Assembly: GCA_003141095.1 (NCBI GenBank)
Contig: PLKM01000028.1
Coordinates: 12,771 to 48,604, forward strand
Direction: 5' to 3'
Source of the DNA: Acidimicrobiaceae bacterium
GTDB taxonomy: Bacteria; Actinomycetota; Acidimicrobiia; Acidimicrobiales; RAAP-2
Length of the DNA stretch: 35,834 nt
Within the stretch, counting starts at the first letter, position 1. Each line of letters starts with the position of its first letter. A program made the position numbers and the translations under genes. The notes beneath the pieces are model-generated. The model saw only the letters and a list, made by a program, of their open reading frames with translations, searched no databases and was not told the DNA's origin. Shown here piece after piece: positions 1-9,221 of this stretch.

Positions 1-1034
1 GGGTGCCGGGCGGCAGCAGCGGCGGCAGCGCGGCCGTCGTTTCGGCCGGGGCCGTCCCCTTCTCCCTGGGGACGGACACCGGGGGGTCGATCCGGCAGCC
101 CGCCTCCTTCTGCGGTGTGGCCGGCTTCAAGCCGACCTACGGGCGGGTCTCCCGCTACGGGCTGATCGCCTTCGCCTCCTCCCTGGACCAGATCGGTCCC
201 TTCACCCGAAGCGTCGAGGACGCCGCCCACGTCTTCACCGCCATGGCCGGGCACGACCCGCGCGACAGCACCACCTCGCCGCTCCCGGTCGAGCCGGTCG
301 CCACCCAGGTGGCGCGGGGCGTCGCGGGGATGCGTCTCGGCGTCCCCCGCGAGTACATGGCCGAGGGACTGGAGCCGGGCGTGCGTGCCGCGGTCCTCGC
401 CGCGCTGGCGGAGCTCGAGAAGCTCGGCGCCACCCTGGTCGAGGTGTCGCTGCCCTCCACCGAGGCCGCGCTCAGCACCTACTACATCATCGCGCCCGCC
501 GAGTGCTCGGCCAACCTCGCCCGGATGGACGGGGTCCGGTTCGGCCTCCACGTCGATCGCAAGTCGCTCACCGACACCTACCTGGAGACCCGCGGCCAGG
601 GCTTCGGGCCCGAGGTCAAGCGCCGGATCATGCTCGGGACCTACGCGCTCTCGAGCGGGTACTACGACGCCTACTACCGCCAGGCGCAGAAGGTGCGCAC
701 CCTCATTGCGGAGGAATTCGACCGCGCCTTCGAGAGCGTGGACGCCCTGGTCTGCCCCACCTCACCGATCGTCGCCTTCCCCAAGGGGGACAAGAGCGAT
801 CCCCTCTCCATGTATCTCTGCGACGTTCTCACCATTCCCGTGAACCTCGCCGGCCTGCCGGGCATCTCGATCCCGTGCGGGCTGAGCCAGGGGCTGCCGG
901 TCGGGCTGCAGGTCATCGGACCGCGGCTCGGCGATGCGCAGGTGCTCCGGGTCGCGCGCGCCTACGAGGCGGCGACCGCCTGGCACGCGCAGATGCCGCC
1001 GTCGTCGCCCACGGCGACGGGGACTCCGTCATGA
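1..1034 (+). CDS. gatA: Glutamyl-tRNA(Gln)/aspartyl-tRNA(Asn) amidotransferase subunit A, 3' part
   Basis: GatA is the amidase subunit of the GatCAB complex. It releases ammonia from glutamine so that misacylated Glu-tRNA(Gln) or Asp-tRNA(Asn) can be amidated in the cytosol. The 5' end lies outside the window; codons read from base 3, and about 343 residues remain of a family length near 490. The amidase signature is at the start: the GGSSGGS run holds the cis-Ser (fragment residue 5) and [13 protein letters not shown] holds the nucleophile Ser (residue 29). Their 24-residue spacing matches the Ser-cisSer-Lys amidases; the Lys would be in the missing part. The stop overlaps the gatB start as ATGA, so the two are translationally coupled. 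The gene is clearly richer in GC than most of the window and uses ATC almost exclusively for Ile. Confidence 0.95.
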   Translation, partial: VPGGSSGGSAAVVSAGAVPFSLGTDTGGSIRQPASFCGVAGFKPTYGRVSRYGLIAFASSLDQIGPFTRSVEDAAHVFTAMAGHDPRDSTTSPLPVEPVATQVARGVAGMRLGVPREYMAEGLEPGVRAAVLAALAELEKLGATLVEVSLPSTEAALSTYYIIAPAECSANLARMDGVRFGLHVDRKSLTDTYLETRGQGFGPEVKRRIMLGTYALSSGYYDAYYRQAQKVRTLIAEEFDRAFESVDALVCPTSPIVAFPKGDKSDPLSMYLCDVLTIPVNLAGLPGISIPCGLSQGLPVGLQVIGPRLGDAQVLRVARAYEAATAWHAQMPPSSPTATGTPS

Positions 1035-2494
1035 CCTCGACCAGCGCGGTGAGCACCCTGGATCAGGTGATGGAGCGGTGGGAGCCGGTCATCGGCCTGG
1101 AGGTCCACGGTCAGCTGCTCACCCGGAGCAAGATGTTCTGCGGGTGCAGCGCCGATTACATCGGCAGCCCGCCCAACAGCAACACCTGCCCGGTCTGCCT
1201 CGGTCTTCCCGGGGTGCTGCCGGTGATGAATCGGGTCGCCGTGGAGTACACGGTGCGGAGCGCGCTCGCGCTCAACTGCGAGATCCCCGAGCACAGCAAG
1301 TTCGACCGCAAGAACTACTTCTATCCCGATATGCCCAAAGACTTCCAGATCAGCCAGTACGACCTGCCAATCAACTCCGGTGGGTACCTAGATCTTCCCG
1401 ATGGCAGCCGCGTCTCGATTGAGCGAGCCCACCTCGAAGAGGACACCGGCAAGTCCACGCACCTTGGCGGGACGGGCCGAATTCACGGCGCCGACCGTTC
1501 GCTCGTGGACTACAACCGCTCAGGTGTTCCGCTCGTGGAGATCGTCTCGGGTCCTGATATCCGTTCGTCCGCGCAGGCGCGCGCCTACGTGGCGGAGTTG
1601 CGCGGCATCTTGATCGCCACGGGGGCATCGGACGGACGCATGGAAGAGGGCTCCGTGCGCATCGACGCCAACGTCTCTGTTCGCAAACCCGACGCGGTCT
1701 TTGGAACCCGCTGCGAGATCAAGAATCTGAACTCACTGCGCAGCCTTCAGCGCGCGATTGACTACGAGGCCCTGCGCCAGATTGACGTCATTGAAGACGG
1801 CGGCAGCATTCGTCAAGAGACCCGACATTGGGACGAGATTCTCGGTGTGACGTCGACCATGCGCACCAAGGAAGAGGCCGAGGACTACCGGTACTTCCGT
1901 GAACCCGACCTGGTGGACCTAGACCCGGATCAGGCTTGGCAGGACCGTATCCGTGAATCGCTACCCGCCATGCCCGCCGAGCGTCGCCAGAAGCTCACGG
2001 CTCGTGTGCTGGACCCGACCCCGGCGCAGCTCGACGGGGTCGAAGTGGTGATCGACTTGGGGCTCGAGGCCTTTGTCAACGCGGCCATTGATGCCGGCGC
2101 CGATCCGGCGCTCGCGATCGCCCGAGCCGCGAATGAGCTCGCGGCGGGCATTGACGATCTCCACAATCTGACTCTGGAATCCTTCAGCGCCACGGTACGG
2201 ATGGAACAGAGCGGCGAACTTTCGTCGACGCAGGCCAAGACGGTGCTCGGAGAGTTGCTGGCGAGCGGGGGAGACCCGAAGGCCATTGCGACGGCGAAGG
2301 GATACGAACAACTGTCCTCGGACTCCCTCGGAACCACCGTGGCGACTTTGATCGAGGAGAATCCTGACGAGTGGGCCCGTTACCGCGAGGGCGACGAGAA
2401 GCTGGCTCAATTCTTCATTGGCCAAGTGATGAAAGTCACGAAGGGTCGGGCTAACGGCAAGGCCGTAATTGCTGAACTGCAGGCCCGCCGTTAA
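1031..2494 (+). CDS. gatB: Aspartyl/glutamyl-tRNA amidotransferase subunit B
   Basis: GatB binds the misacylated tRNA, activates the Glu or Asp side chain with ATP and receives ammonia from GatA. The 487-residue product has the family length. It opens with the [12 protein letters not shown] block, then the zinc-site cysteines in FCGCSAD and CPVCLGLPG, and later the [16 protein letters not shown] catalytic-core motif. The last 150 or so residues match the helical GatB/YqeY tail that grips tRNA. The ATG at 1031 is chosen because it overlaps the gatA stop by four bases and is followed directly by family sequence; the frame is open further upstream, but only antisense to no known domain. Odd: codon use changes near 1365. 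Ile codons are all ATC before it and a mix of ATT and ATC after it, although the protein stays continuous. Confidence 0.96.
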   Translation: MTSTSAVSTLDQVMERWEPVIGLEVHGQLLTRSKMFCGCSADYIGSPPNSNTCPVCLGLPGVLPVMNRVAVEYTVRSALALNCEIPEHSKFDRKNYFYPDMPKDFQISQYDLPINSGGYLDLPDGSRVSIERAHLEEDTGKSTHLGGTGRIHGADRSLVDYNRSGVPLVEIVSGPDIRSSAQARAYVAELRGILIATGASDGRMEEGSVRIDANVSVRKPDAVFGTRCEIKNLNSLRSLQRAIDYEALRQIDVIEDGGSIRQETRHWDEILGVTSTMRTKEEAEDYRYFREPDLVDLDPDQAWQDRIRESLPAMPAERRQKLTARVLDPTPAQLDGVEVVIDLGLEAFVNAAIDAGADPALAIARAANELAAGIDDLHNLTLESFSATVRMEQSGELSSTQAKTVLGELLASGGDPKAIATAKGYEQLSSDSLGTTVATLIEENPDEWARYREGDEKLAQFFIGQVMKVTKGRANGKAVIAELQARR

Positions 2495-2586
2495 CGGGCG
2501 GCTCTTGACGTCTCGCCATCAGGGAAGTCGAATCCCACCCACTGACGGATGCGACGGGTCAGGTCGCGTCCAGGCGTTTGCCCGTT

Positions 2587-3246
2587 TCAACTCGCCTGCG
2601 AAGGGGTGACTCTCACGAATTTGCTGAAGACCACGATGTTGGACTCGTAGTGGCCGGTGGCGTGATCAAAGACGCCCCCACAGGTAACGAGATTGAGCAG
2701 ACGTCCACCGTGCGAACCGTAGACGAGTTTGTCGGGGAAATTTGTCTTCGAATACTGCACCACGCTGGTCACCCTGAAGGTGGCGGAGGCATGATCGGCG
2801 AGGACCACGTGAATGAGTGCGCCCGCCTTCAGCGTACGAAGAAGGAAAAAGACTCCGGGTCCGAGGTGCGAATCAACGTGGCCAAGGATCACCGACGAGC
2901 CCACATCGCCGGGAGTTGGACCGTACCGGTACCAACTCACTGTACGTGTGGTGGACGGCACCATAACTTGACCATCGGGCTGCAGGCCCACGATTCCGAC
3001 GCTCGTGCTCACGTCAATAGAGGGGATTGCCAACTCGCGAGGAATGGAATGGCGTACCGGCGCCGGGTTGACCACGGGGGGTCGCGCGAGGGTTGTGGGC
3101 GAGGACGTCAACACCGTAGTGGCGGGCTTTCTAGAGGCCCACACGCCTACTAGCGCTCCCATCGCGATGACGAGAGCGAAGGCGCAAACGAACCAGCACG
3201 TCAACTCAAGTGTTGAGCGCCCCTTACGTCCCGGGGGGGCTGTCAT
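2587..3246 (-). CDS. Class F-type sortase, membrane-anchored
   Basis: This is a probable transpeptidase that cuts a C-terminal sorting signal and attaches the protein to the cell envelope. The 219-residue product has an N-terminal transmembrane segment (about residues 14-36), a Pro/Thr-rich stretch and a sortase barrel from about 70. The catalytic His is in GHVDSH (His123) and the Cys in LNLVTCGGVFD (Cys189), followed by TGHYESNIVVF. The usual catalytic Arg is not obvious at the expected place in that last motif. The TCGG and GHVD signatures and the short length fit actinobacterial class F sortases (family knowledge). The start overlaps the end of the DUF3494 surface protein gene by 23 bases, and that protein ends in a sorting-like signal, so enzyme and substrate appear to be co-transcribed. 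No independent ribosome binding site is evident. Confidence 0.85.
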   Translation of the reverse strand: MTAPPGRKGRSTLELTCWFVCAFALVIAMGALVGVWASRKPATTVLTSSPTTLARPPVVNPAPVRHSIPRELAIPSIDVSTSVGIVGLQPDGQVMVPSTTRTVSWYRYGPTPGDVGSSVILGHVDSHLGPGVFFLLRTLKAGALIHVVLADHASATFRVTSVVQYSKTNFPDKLVYGSHGGRLLNLVTCGGVFDHATGHYESNIVVFSKFVRVTPSQAS

Positions 3247-4384
3247 TTGGCGCGCCGCCGCTGTTGCGAGCGTGACGACGACGAGTTAGCACGGCTGCTG
3301 CTCCAGCTGCTGCGGCCAGGCCCACCGCTCCAAGTCCAATCGGTGCGAAGGGAGTTGGACCGGATCCCGCAGTTCCGCCGAAACCAGTAGCGGGCGCCCC
3401 CACCGGAATCACCGGTGTCGTGGTCGTGGTCGTCGTTCCCTTAGCCCTGGTCGTAGGTCCCCTGGTCGTAGTCGTCGTGCTCTTGGTCGTCGTTCCCTTT
3501 GTCGTGCCCTTGGTCGTCGTCGTCGTCGTGCCCTTGGTCGTCGTCGTGGAACCAACGGTCGTGGTTGTCGTCCCGGTGCTCGCCAAGCACGTGGGCACGT
3601 TAATCACGTTGTCGTCGAGGGTCACGGCGCCGTTGCGCGCGAGGACGCGACCAGTCACGGTCGCTCCCGTGTTCATCGTGGCCGAACTCAGGGACATTAT
3701 CGTTCCGCTCATGTTGCTGGTGGTTCCCAGTGTTACGGAACTACCGGCTTCCCAGAAGACGTTGCAGGCCTGTGCCCCATTTTCCAGAATCACGCTGCTG
3801 CCCGAAGCGGTGGTCAGCGTTGATCCAGCTTGGAAGATGAAAACTGCGCTTGCATCGCCGCCACCGTTGAGTGTCACTGATCCGGTGAGGGCCATGCTGG
3901 TTGACGAAGCGTAGATGCCCGGAGTCAACGTGGAGCCGCCAAGATCGCTCGGGGCGGTGGTTGCCGGAGTGCTCCCAGCAGTATTCAAAAACGCCGTCGT
4001 GAGATCATTCTGGGCGGCTAGCGCTTGGGCGTCGGCGACGAGCGTGGTGCCCGAACTCTGCACTCCGGGCGGGAAGCCAGTGACGGCAGTACCGGGCGCC
4101 AAGCCGATGTCCCCAGAGATCACGGTCGAACCGGTATTGGTAATTGTGGATCCGGCCAGCACCGCAAAGTTCGATGCGGTTCCAAGGTTGATAGCCGTCG
4201 GTGCGGCCGCGGCGGGCTGACTCACAAAGGCTGTCAACGTTAGGAGAACTATCCCACTCACCGAGAATGCACTAATTCCAAGTCGGGCGCGCGACTGCCG
4301 CGTTGGAGGGCGACGAACCGCGTCAACTTTTCTTGCAAAATCACGCCAAGAACGAAAGTGTTTTGGTTGGTCGTGACTGGACAT
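3224..4384 (-). CDS. DUF3494 (ice-binding-like) surface protein with C-terminal sorting signal
   Basis: This is an exported protein of 386 residues. After a basic N-terminus, a hydrophobic segment (about 36-60) ends in AAAA, a plausible signal peptidase site. A DUF3494 domain follows (about 66-262), recognisable from ATxSNFAVLAGSTITNTG-type text, a TAVTGFPPG block and GGGDASAVFIFQAGSTL. The family folds as a beta-helix; some members bind ice, others are adhesin modules. A Thr-rich linker (about 265-327) leads to PATGFGG (PATG at about 331-334), a hydrophobic Ala/Gly/Leu stretch and RRRHAR: the three-part sorting signal, with PATG in place of LPXTG. The start at 4384 is preferred over 4408 because GAAAGGG sits five bases before it. 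It is the first gene of a two-gene operon with the sortase. Ice binding itself is not shown by the sequence. Confidence 0.85.
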   Translation of the reverse strand: MSSHDQPKHFRSWRDFARKVDAVRRPPTRQSRARLGISAFSVSGIVLLTLTAFVSQPAAAAPTAINLGTASNFAVLAGSTITNTGSTVISGDIGLAPGTAVTGFPPGVQSSGTTLVADAQALAAQNDLTTAFLNTAGSTPATTAPSDLGGSTLTPGIYASSTSMALTGSVTLNGGGDASAVFIFQAGSTLTTASGSSVILENGAQACNVFWEAGSSVTLGTTSNMSGTIMSLSSATMNTGATVTGRVLARNGAVTLDDNVINVPTCLASTGTTTTTVGSTTTTKGTTTTTTKGTTKGTTTKSTTTTTRGPTTRAKGTTTTTTTPVIPVGAPATGFGGTAGSGPTPFAPIGLGAVGLAAAAGAAAVLTRRRHARNSGGAPNDSPPGT

Positions 4385-4445
4385 GATTGCCCTTTCGGCA
4401 AAGATCATCTTTTTTCATCGTTGACAACGACGAATACTGAACTTT

Positions 4446-4463
4446 GTATCAATTACATGATAC
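4446..4463. promoter_or_regulatory. Inverted repeat upstream of the DUF3494-sortase operon
   Basis: GTATCA-ATTACA-TGATAC is a perfect 6-bp inverted repeat with a 6-bp spacer. It sits in an AT-rich stretch (about 4410-4500) about 60 bases upstream of the surface protein start, where the rest of the window is GC-rich. It could be an operator for a dimeric regulator of the minus-strand operon; no binding protein can be named. The remainder of the gap between 4385 and 4657 shows no gene that I trust. Confidence 0.35.
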
Positions 4464-4657
4464 GTGATTTATATCAAATTATTATCAAACTTCAACCATG
4501 CTTCAAAATTGAGGCCCTCGATGGTTGAATCCCAGCCCTCAGTCAGGATTTCAACTGTCCGTGACGGTTAAGGCAGACTTCGCGTGTTCACCATTGACAA
4601 TGACGACATGAAGACTCCGTCGGCGTGATTTTTGATTGGCTTTGTAGGCTCGCGTCA

Positions 4658-5077
4658 ATGGTTAAGAAGTCGTGGGTACGAGGGCTGGCTGTCGGAGCGG
4701 TTGCTTCCCTGGTACTCGGAAGCGCGGTGGCGCTCTTCCTGCGGCGGCGAAAGAAAAAACTCGCGGTCGCGACGACTGGTGACTCATCCGCGTCCAAGGC
4801 CGAAGGCATGGCGCAGGCAAGGCGTTGGCGGTTTGGCTTCGATAGTTCGCAGAGATCGCCTGGATCGATGAGCTCGATTGGATCCATCGGATCGTTCTGT
4901 TCCATTGGTTCGATCGGCAGCGCCTTCAGCATTGGATCCATCGGATCGTTTTGTTCCATTGGTTCGATCGGTTCGGCGTATTCTATTGCCTCGTTCGCCT
5001 CGTTCGCCTCGTTCGCCTCGTTCGCCAGTGCACTTTCCGAGCGGCTGCGTTCTCGTCTCCGCAGCTTCAACTCTTAG
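4658..5077 (+). CDS. Small membrane protein with S-I-G / S-F-A triplet repeats
   Basis: The predicted product has 139 residues and its function is unknown. It has a basic N-terminus (MVKKSW), one transmembrane helix (about residues 7-28), then RRRKKK, which by the positive-inside rule would keep the C-terminus in the cytosol. A short linker leads to a strict three-residue repeat (about 72-124): S-I-G units broken by FC, AF and AY, then five S-F-A units, ending in an Arg-rich tail (LSERLRSRLRS). The period-3 pattern with small residues could form a beta-solenoid or another low-complexity structure; this is inference. The start at 4658 is supported by TAGGCT (4645-4650), seven bases before the ATG, a leaderless arrangement; a GTG at 4625 in the same frame is the alternative. 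The stop lies 9 bases before ilvD. An antisense open frame covers the same DNA but lacks any such membrane segment. Confidence 0.6.
   Translation: MVKKSWVRGLAVGAVASLVLGSAVALFLRRRKKKLAVATTGDSSASKAEGMAQARRWRFGFDSSQRSPGSMSSIGSIGSFCSIGSIGSAFSIGSIGSFCSIGSIGSAYSIASFASFASFASFASALSERLRSRLRSFNS
4877..4971. repeat. 41-bp direct repeat inside the repeat-protein gene
   Basis: Bases 4877-4917 recur at 4931-4971 with a single difference (C at 4897, T at 4951). The offset is 54 bases, exactly 18 codons, so the frame is kept and one protein repeat block is duplicated. Near identity at synonymous positions suggests a recent duplication or gene conversion. Confidence 0.85.
4989..5024. repeat. Four perfect tandem copies of a 9-bp unit
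   Basis: CCTCGTTCG is repeated four times without interruption. In the plus-strand gene it encodes the S-F-A triplets. The unit is three codons long, so slipped-strand gain or loss would change protein length without a frameshift. Confidence 0.9.
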
Positions 5078-5086
5078 ACTTGCCCG

Positions 5087-6766
5087 ATGGCAAATCACCC
5101 CACACCGAGAAGTTCTGACGTCACCCTCGGCAAGGGTCGAGCACCCGCTCGGGCGATGCTGCGAGCCATGGGTCTGCAGGATGCGGACATGGTCAAACCC
5201 CAGATTGGCGTGGCATCGAGCTGGAACGAGGTGACACCCTGCAACCTTCCGCTCGACCGACTCGCCAAGCGCGCCAAGGTGTCCGTTCGAGACGCGGGTG
5301 GCGTGCCCTTCGAATTCGTGACGATCGCCGTCTCCGACGGAATCTCCATGGGGCACGAGGGCATGCGGGCCTCGCTGGTTTCGCGCGATGTCATCGCCGA
5401 TTCGGTCGAAACCGTCATGCACGCTGAATGCTTCGACGCCATGGTGACGTTGGCCGGATGCGACAAGTCGCTACCGGGGATGTTGATGGCCGCCGCTCGC
5501 CTCGATGTGCCGAGCGTCTTTCTTTACGGTGGCACAATTCTTCCGGGCGAACTGCACGGTGAGGCACTCGACATCACGTCGGTCTTCGAGGCTGTGGGGG
5601 CCAACGCCGTCGGGGCCATAAGCGACGACGAACTTCGTGCCATCGAGTGCGCGGCCTGTCCCGGCGAGGGAAGCTGCGCGGGAATGTTCACCGCGAACAC
5701 CATGGCGAGCGTTGGCGAAGCGCTCGGGATGTCACTGCTGGGTAGCGCGTCGGTTCCCTCGATCGACCCTCGCCGCGACCAGTACGCGTACGACTCCGGT
5801 CTCGCGGTGCTGAATCTTCTCGACAACGAGATCACCGCCCGCAAGATCATGACGAAGTCCGCCTTCGAGAATGCCATCGCGGTCGTGATGGCATTGGGTG
5901 GTTCCACGAACGCGGTGCTGCACCTGCTCGCCATTGCCCACGAGGCCCGCGTGCCCTTGGAGCTCGACGACTTCAACAAGATCGCCAAGCGCGTGCCCCA
6001 CATCGCCGACACGAAGCCCCACGGCAAATACCACATGAGCGACCTTGACAAGATTGGCGGCGTGCCGGTCGTTCTCCAGCACCTGCTGGAGAACGACCTC
6101 TTGAACGGCGACGTGCTGACCGTGAGTGGACGGACGATGGCGGAGAACCTGGCCGAGCTCAACGCCTCGAAGCCGGATGGCGACGTGGTGCGCGATCTGC
6201 AGCACCCGATCAACGACCGCGGGGGAATCGCGATTCTCCCCGGGACGCTCGCCCCTAAGGGGTCGGTCGTCAAGGTCGCGGGCATTGACCGTCTGCAGTT
6301 CACGGGTGCCGCGCGGGTCTTTGACGGGGAGGACGCCGCGATGGCCGCCATTATGGCCAACGAGATCAAGCCCCGGACCGTGGTGGTCACTCGCTACGAG
6401 GGACCGAAGGCCGGGCCGGGCATGCGCGAGATGCTTGCGGTCACTGGCGCCATGAAGGGTGTCGGTCGAGGCGGGGACTCTGCGCTGGTTACTGACGGCC
6501 GCTTCAGTGGCAGCACGCACGGCTTCTGTGTTGGCCGCGTCGCGCCCGAGACTCTCGAGGGGGGACCGATTGGTCTCGTCGAGGATGGCGACACCATTGA
6601 GATCGACGTTGACACACTCTCGATGAATCTGATGGTTGAGCCAGCGGTGTTGGCGGAGCGTGCCAAACACGTCAAGCCTTTTGTTCCTCGTTACACCACG
6701 GGAGTTCTGGAAAAGTTCGCCCGTTTGGTGCAAGGAGCCGAGAAGGGTGCCGTGACGTCGGCCTAG
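5087..6766 (+). CDS. ilvD: Dihydroxy-acid dehydratase
   Basis: IlvD dehydrates 2,3-dihydroxy-isovalerate and 2,3-dihydroxy-3-methylvalerate to the 2-oxo acids, the third step of valine and isoleucine synthesis. The 559-residue product has the family length. The three iron-sulfur cysteines are visible in VTPCN (Cys52), GCDKSLPGM (Cys125) and [14 protein letters not shown] (Cys197). The C-terminal swivelling domain carries [17 protein letters not shown]. No Shine-Dalgarno precedes the ATG at 5087; instead TAGACT (5075-5080) ends six bases before it, suggesting a leaderless mRNA and a promoter inside the end of the preceding gene. It lies upstream of ilvBNC but is separated from it by that operon's own promoter and attenuator. 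Confidence 0.97.
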   Translation: MANHPTPRSSDVTLGKGRAPARAMLRAMGLQDADMVKPQIGVASSWNEVTPCNLPLDRLAKRAKVSVRDAGGVPFEFVTIAVSDGISMGHEGMRASLVSRDVIADSVETVMHAECFDAMVTLAGCDKSLPGMLMAAARLDVPSVFLYGGTILPGELHGEALDITSVFEAVGANAVGAISDDELRAIECAACPGEGSCAGMFTANTMASVGEALGMSLLGSASVPSIDPRRDQYAYDSGLAVLNLLDNEITARKIMTKSAFENAIAVVMALGGSTNAVLHLLAIAHEARVPLELDDFNKIAKRVPHIADTKPHGKYHMSDLDKIGGVPVVLQHLLENDLLNGDVLTVSGRTMAENLAELNASKPDGDVVRDLQHPINDRGGIAILPGTLAPKGSVVKVAGIDRLQFTGAARVFDGEDAAMAAIMANEIKPRTVVVTRYEGPKAGPGMREMLAVTGAMKGVGRGGDSALVTDGRFSGSTHGFCVGRVAPETLEGGPIGLVEDGDTIEIDVDTLSMNLMVEPAVLAERAKHVKPFVPRYTTGVLEKFARLVQGAEKGAVTSA

Positions 6767-6772
6767 CGGGCT

Positions 6773-6801
6773 TGTGCGGGGCTTCAACCTGTGCTTAGAT
6801 T
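6773..6801 (+). promoter_or_regulatory. Promoter of the ilvB leader transcript
   Basis: TTGTGC (6773-6778), a 17-base spacer and TAGATT (6796-6801) form a sigma-70-type promoter. The expected transcription start coincides with the GTG of the leader peptide at 6807, so the leader would be translated from a leaderless mRNA. Read by eye only. Confidence 0.6.
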
Positions 6802-6806
6802 GATGC

Positions 6807-6860
6807 GTGACGACTCGTATCGGTAACCTCTCTGTAGTAGTAGGCGCCTGGCGCCGGTAG
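6807..6860 (+). CDS. ilvBNC leader peptide (branched-chain amino-acid attenuation)
   Basis: This 17-codon frame reads [17 protein letters not shown] and stops at TAG 6858-6860. It contains Ile, Leu and three consecutive Val codons (GTA GTA GTA), the products of the pathway. It is followed within 25 bases by a strong intrinsic terminator that precedes ilvB. By analogy with actinobacterial ilvBNC leaders, ribosome stalling at the Val run when charged tRNA is scarce would favour an antiterminator. CCGGT (6854-6858) could pair with ACCGG (6877-6881) at the base of the terminator region; that pairing is inferred. Confidence 0.75.
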   Translation: MTTRIGNLSVVVGAWRR

Positions 6861-6881
6861 TCACGTTCAGTCGTACACCGG

Positions 6882-6910
6882 AGGCCTCCCAGAAAAGGGA
6901 GGCCTTTTTT
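6882..6910 (+). terminator. Attenuator terminator before ilvB
   Basis: AGGCCTCCC and GGGAGGCCT (6882-6890 with 6897-6905) form a perfect 9-bp stem with loop AGAAAA, followed by a T run to 6910. It lies between the leader peptide and the ilvB start, so it must be conditionally bypassed for ilvB expression. Confidence 0.85.
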
Positions 6911-6934
6911 CATATCTCAGAACAAAGGAACATT

Positions 6935-8650
6935 GTGCAACTCACTGGAGCGCAAGCACTCATCAAGAGCCTGGAACAGCAGGGGGTTGAGGTTATCTTC
7001 GGCCTGCCCGGTGGAGCGATTCTTCCGGTCTACGACCCGCTGCTTGACTCGAGCATTCGCCACATCCTCGTTCGCCACGAGCAGGGCGCGGGACACATGG
7101 CCGAGGGCTACGCGCTGGCGACCGGCCGACCCGGTGTCGCCATGGTAACGAGCGGTCCCGGCGCCACCAATATCGTCACCCCGATTGGCAACGCCCACAT
7201 GGACTCGACGCCGCTGGTGGTCATCACCGGCCAGGTCGCGTCGGGCTCCATCGGCACTGACGCCTTCCAAGAGTGCGACATCACGGGTATCACGATGGGC
7301 ATTACCAAGCACAATTTTCTGGTGAAGTCGGCCCAGGAGATCCCTCGCGCGGTCGCCGCGGCGTTCCATCTCGCAACTACTGGTCGGCCCGGTCCGGTGT
7401 TGATCGACGTGCCTAAGGACGTCACCCAGTCAATGATGGACTGGTGGTACCCCTCAACGGTTGAAGAGTACGACCTGCCGGGCTACCACCCCGAAGTGCC
7501 GCTCGACGAGGATGCGATCGCCCTCGCCGTCGCCTTGATCAGCGAGGCTGAACGTCCGGTGCTCTACGTCGGTGGCGGGACCCTCAAGTCGCGCGCGTCG
7601 GCTGAGCTCCTGGCCTTCGCCGAGCGCACGAAGATGCCCGTCGTCACGACGCTGATGGCGCGCGGAGCCTTTCCCGATTCGCACAATCAGCACCTGGGGA
7701 TGCCCGGAATGCACGGCATGTACACCGCCGTGACCGCCATCCAGAAGTCCGATCTCTTGATCTCGCTCGGGGCCCGTTTCGACGACCGGGTCACCGGAAA
7801 GATTCCGGCCTTCGCCGCCGGCGCCAAGGTTATCCACGTTGACATCGATCGGGCCGAGTTCAACAAAGTCCGCCACGCCGACGTCGCCATCCAGAGCAAC
7901 GTCGCCGCGGCCCTTCGGGCCTTTGACGCGGCGTCCGCGTCGCCCAAGAGCCTTGATTCGTGGTGGAAGCAGATCCGCGCCTGGCAAGAGCAGTATCCCC
8001 TCGTGTACGAGGAAGCGTCGACTGAAGGGCTGCTTCGTCCCCAACACGTCATCGAGGCCATCGCCGCCAAGGCAGCACCGGGCACGATTGTGGCTTCCGG
8101 GGTCGGCCAGCACCAGATGTGGGCATCCCAGTTCTGGAAGTACGAAGAGCCCGGCACGTGGATCAACTCGGGCGGCGCCGGCACGATGGGCTTCGGCGTT
8201 CCCGCCGCCATTGGTGCCAAGGTTGGTCGTCCCGACCGCACGGTGTGGTGCATCGACGGCGACGGCTGTTTCCAGATGACCGCGCAAGAACTGGTGACCG
8301 CCCGTTTAGAAGGAATTCCGATCAAGGTGGCGATTCTGAACAACGCCTACCTCGGTATGGTCCGCCAGTGGCAGGAGATGTTCTACGAAGAGCGCTACTC
8401 GGAGGTGTACCTGTCGGCGGACCTTCCGGACTACGTGAAGTGGGCCGAGGCAATGGGTTGTGTGGGTCTGCGGGCCACGAATCTCAAAGAGATGCACGAC
8501 GTCATTGAAGAGGCCAACAGGATCAACGATGTTCCGGTCGTGATCGATTTCCGCACGGACTCGTCGGAGAAGGTCTTTCCGATGGTAGCCGCGGGAGCCA
8601 GCAACGACGACATCATGGTTCACCCGCTCCAGAGAGGAGTTTCGAAGTGA
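6935..8650 (+). CDS. ilvB: Acetolactate synthase large (catalytic) subunit
   Basis: This thiamine-diphosphate and FAD enzyme condenses pyruvate with pyruvate or 2-oxobutyrate to acetolactate or acetohydroxybutyrate, the first common step of valine, leucine and isoleucine synthesis. The 571-residue product has the usual length. The catalytic Glu is in [14 protein letters not shown] (Glu49). The cofactor-binding GDG...NN motif starts at [10 protein letters not shown] (about 439-448) and ends at ILNN. The central FAD domain lies between. The GTG at 6935 is preceded by AAAGGA with suitable spacing. It overlaps ilvN by four bases (GTGA), ensuring balanced subunit synthesis. Expression is probably controlled by the leader peptide and terminator just upstream. 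Confidence 0.97.
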   Translation: MQLTGAQALIKSLEQQGVEVIFGLPGGAILPVYDPLLDSSIRHILVRHEQGAGHMAEGYALATGRPGVAMVTSGPGATNIVTPIGNAHMDSTPLVVITGQVASGSIGTDAFQECDITGITMGITKHNFLVKSAQEIPRAVAAAFHLATTGRPGPVLIDVPKDVTQSMMDWWYPSTVEEYDLPGYHPEVPLDEDAIALAVALISEAERPVLYVGGGTLKSRASAELLAFAERTKMPVVTTLMARGAFPDSHNQHLGMPGMHGMYTAVTAIQKSDLLISLGARFDDRVTGKIPAFAAGAKVIHVDIDRAEFNKVRHADVAIQSNVAAALRAFDAASASPKSLDSWWKQIRAWQEQYPLVYEEASTEGLLRPQHVIEAIAAKAAPGTIVASGVGQHQMWASQFWKYEEPGTWINSGGAGTMGFGVPAAIGAKVGRPDRTVWCIDGDGCFQMTAQELVTARLEGIPIKVAILNNAYLGMVRQWQEMFYEERYSEVYLSADLPDYVKWAEAMGCVGLRATNLKEMHDVIEEANRINDVPVVIDFRTDSSEKVFPMVAAGASNDDIMVHPLQRGVSK

Positions 8651-9192
8651 GCGCCACCCCCGAGCCATTCCTCGGCACGACCGACCACACGCCGGTTCGT
8701 CACCACATCCTTTCGGTGCTGGTCGAGAACAAGGCCGGTGTGCTCGCACGCATCGCCGGACTCTTCGCGCGCCGCGGCTTCAACATCTACTCGCTGGCCG
8801 TGGCGCCAGCGGAGAGCGGCGCACGGTTTTCACGCGTCACGATCGTCGTCGACGCCGAATCCGCCCCTCTCGAGCAGATCGTGGGTCAACTAGACAAATT
8901 GGTGAATGTCGTCGCGATATCGGATCTTTCACCAAAGGACGCCCTTGAGCGAGAGCTCCTGCTCGCAACCATCCAGACCAACGTCGACAATCGGACATCG
9001 CTGCTGGACATCATCGCGAGCGCGGGAGCGGCGATCGTTGACGTTGACGCCAGATCGGTGACGGTCATGCTCGCGGCGACGCCGGGGGGCTGTGACGAGC
9101 TGGAGAGAGCCCTCGAGGCTTTTGCCGATGTCGAGCTCCATCGGACCGGTCGCGTGGCTTTACCTAGACTTGGCAAGACGGCTTCGGCCTAA
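8647..9192 (+). CDS. ilvN: Acetolactate synthase small (regulatory) subunit
   Basis: IlvN activates the large subunit and gives valine feedback inhibition. The product of 181 residues has an N-terminal ACT domain beginning [20 protein letters not shown] and containing [11 protein letters not shown], then the C-terminal ALS-SS domain. The GTG start overlaps the ilvB stop and has AGAGGAG a few bases upstream. It ends 29 bases before ilvC. Confidence 0.95.
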   Translation: MSATPEPFLGTTDHTPVRHHILSVLVENKAGVLARIAGLFARRGFNIYSLAVAPAESGARFSRVTIVVDAESAPLEQIVGQLDKLVNVVAISDLSPKDALERELLLATIQTNVDNRTSLLDIIASAGAAIVDVDARSVTVMLAATPGGCDELERALEAFADVELHRTGRVALPRLGKTASA

Positions 9193-9221
9193 TACCGGAT
9201 GAATACAGAAAGAAACTGATC

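Noticed and set aside
2528..2560. tRNA-like T-arm text (TCGAATCCCACCC) after gatB
   Set aside because: No acceptor stem, D-arm or anticodon arm can be built around it.
2578..3153. Plus-strand frame of 191 codons opposite the sortase
   Set aside because: It is an antisense shadow; the minus-strand frame has all sortase motifs.
3420..3914. Long plus-strand frame rich in Val opposite the surface protein gene
   Set aside because: It is the antisense of the Thr-rich linker and DUF3494 codons; the minus-strand protein has a signal peptide, a known domain and a sorting signal.
4588..5070. Minus-strand frame of 160 codons with N-E-A and P-M-D-P repeats
   Set aside because: It mirrors the plus-strand repeat; the plus-strand reading has a membrane helix with flanking basic residues and a leaderless promoter.
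6803..6826. ATG mini-frame of seven codons at the ilvB leader
   Set aside because: It has no Val, Leu or Ile run and stops early; the overlapping GTG frame at 6807 has the regulatory codons and fits the promoter spacing.
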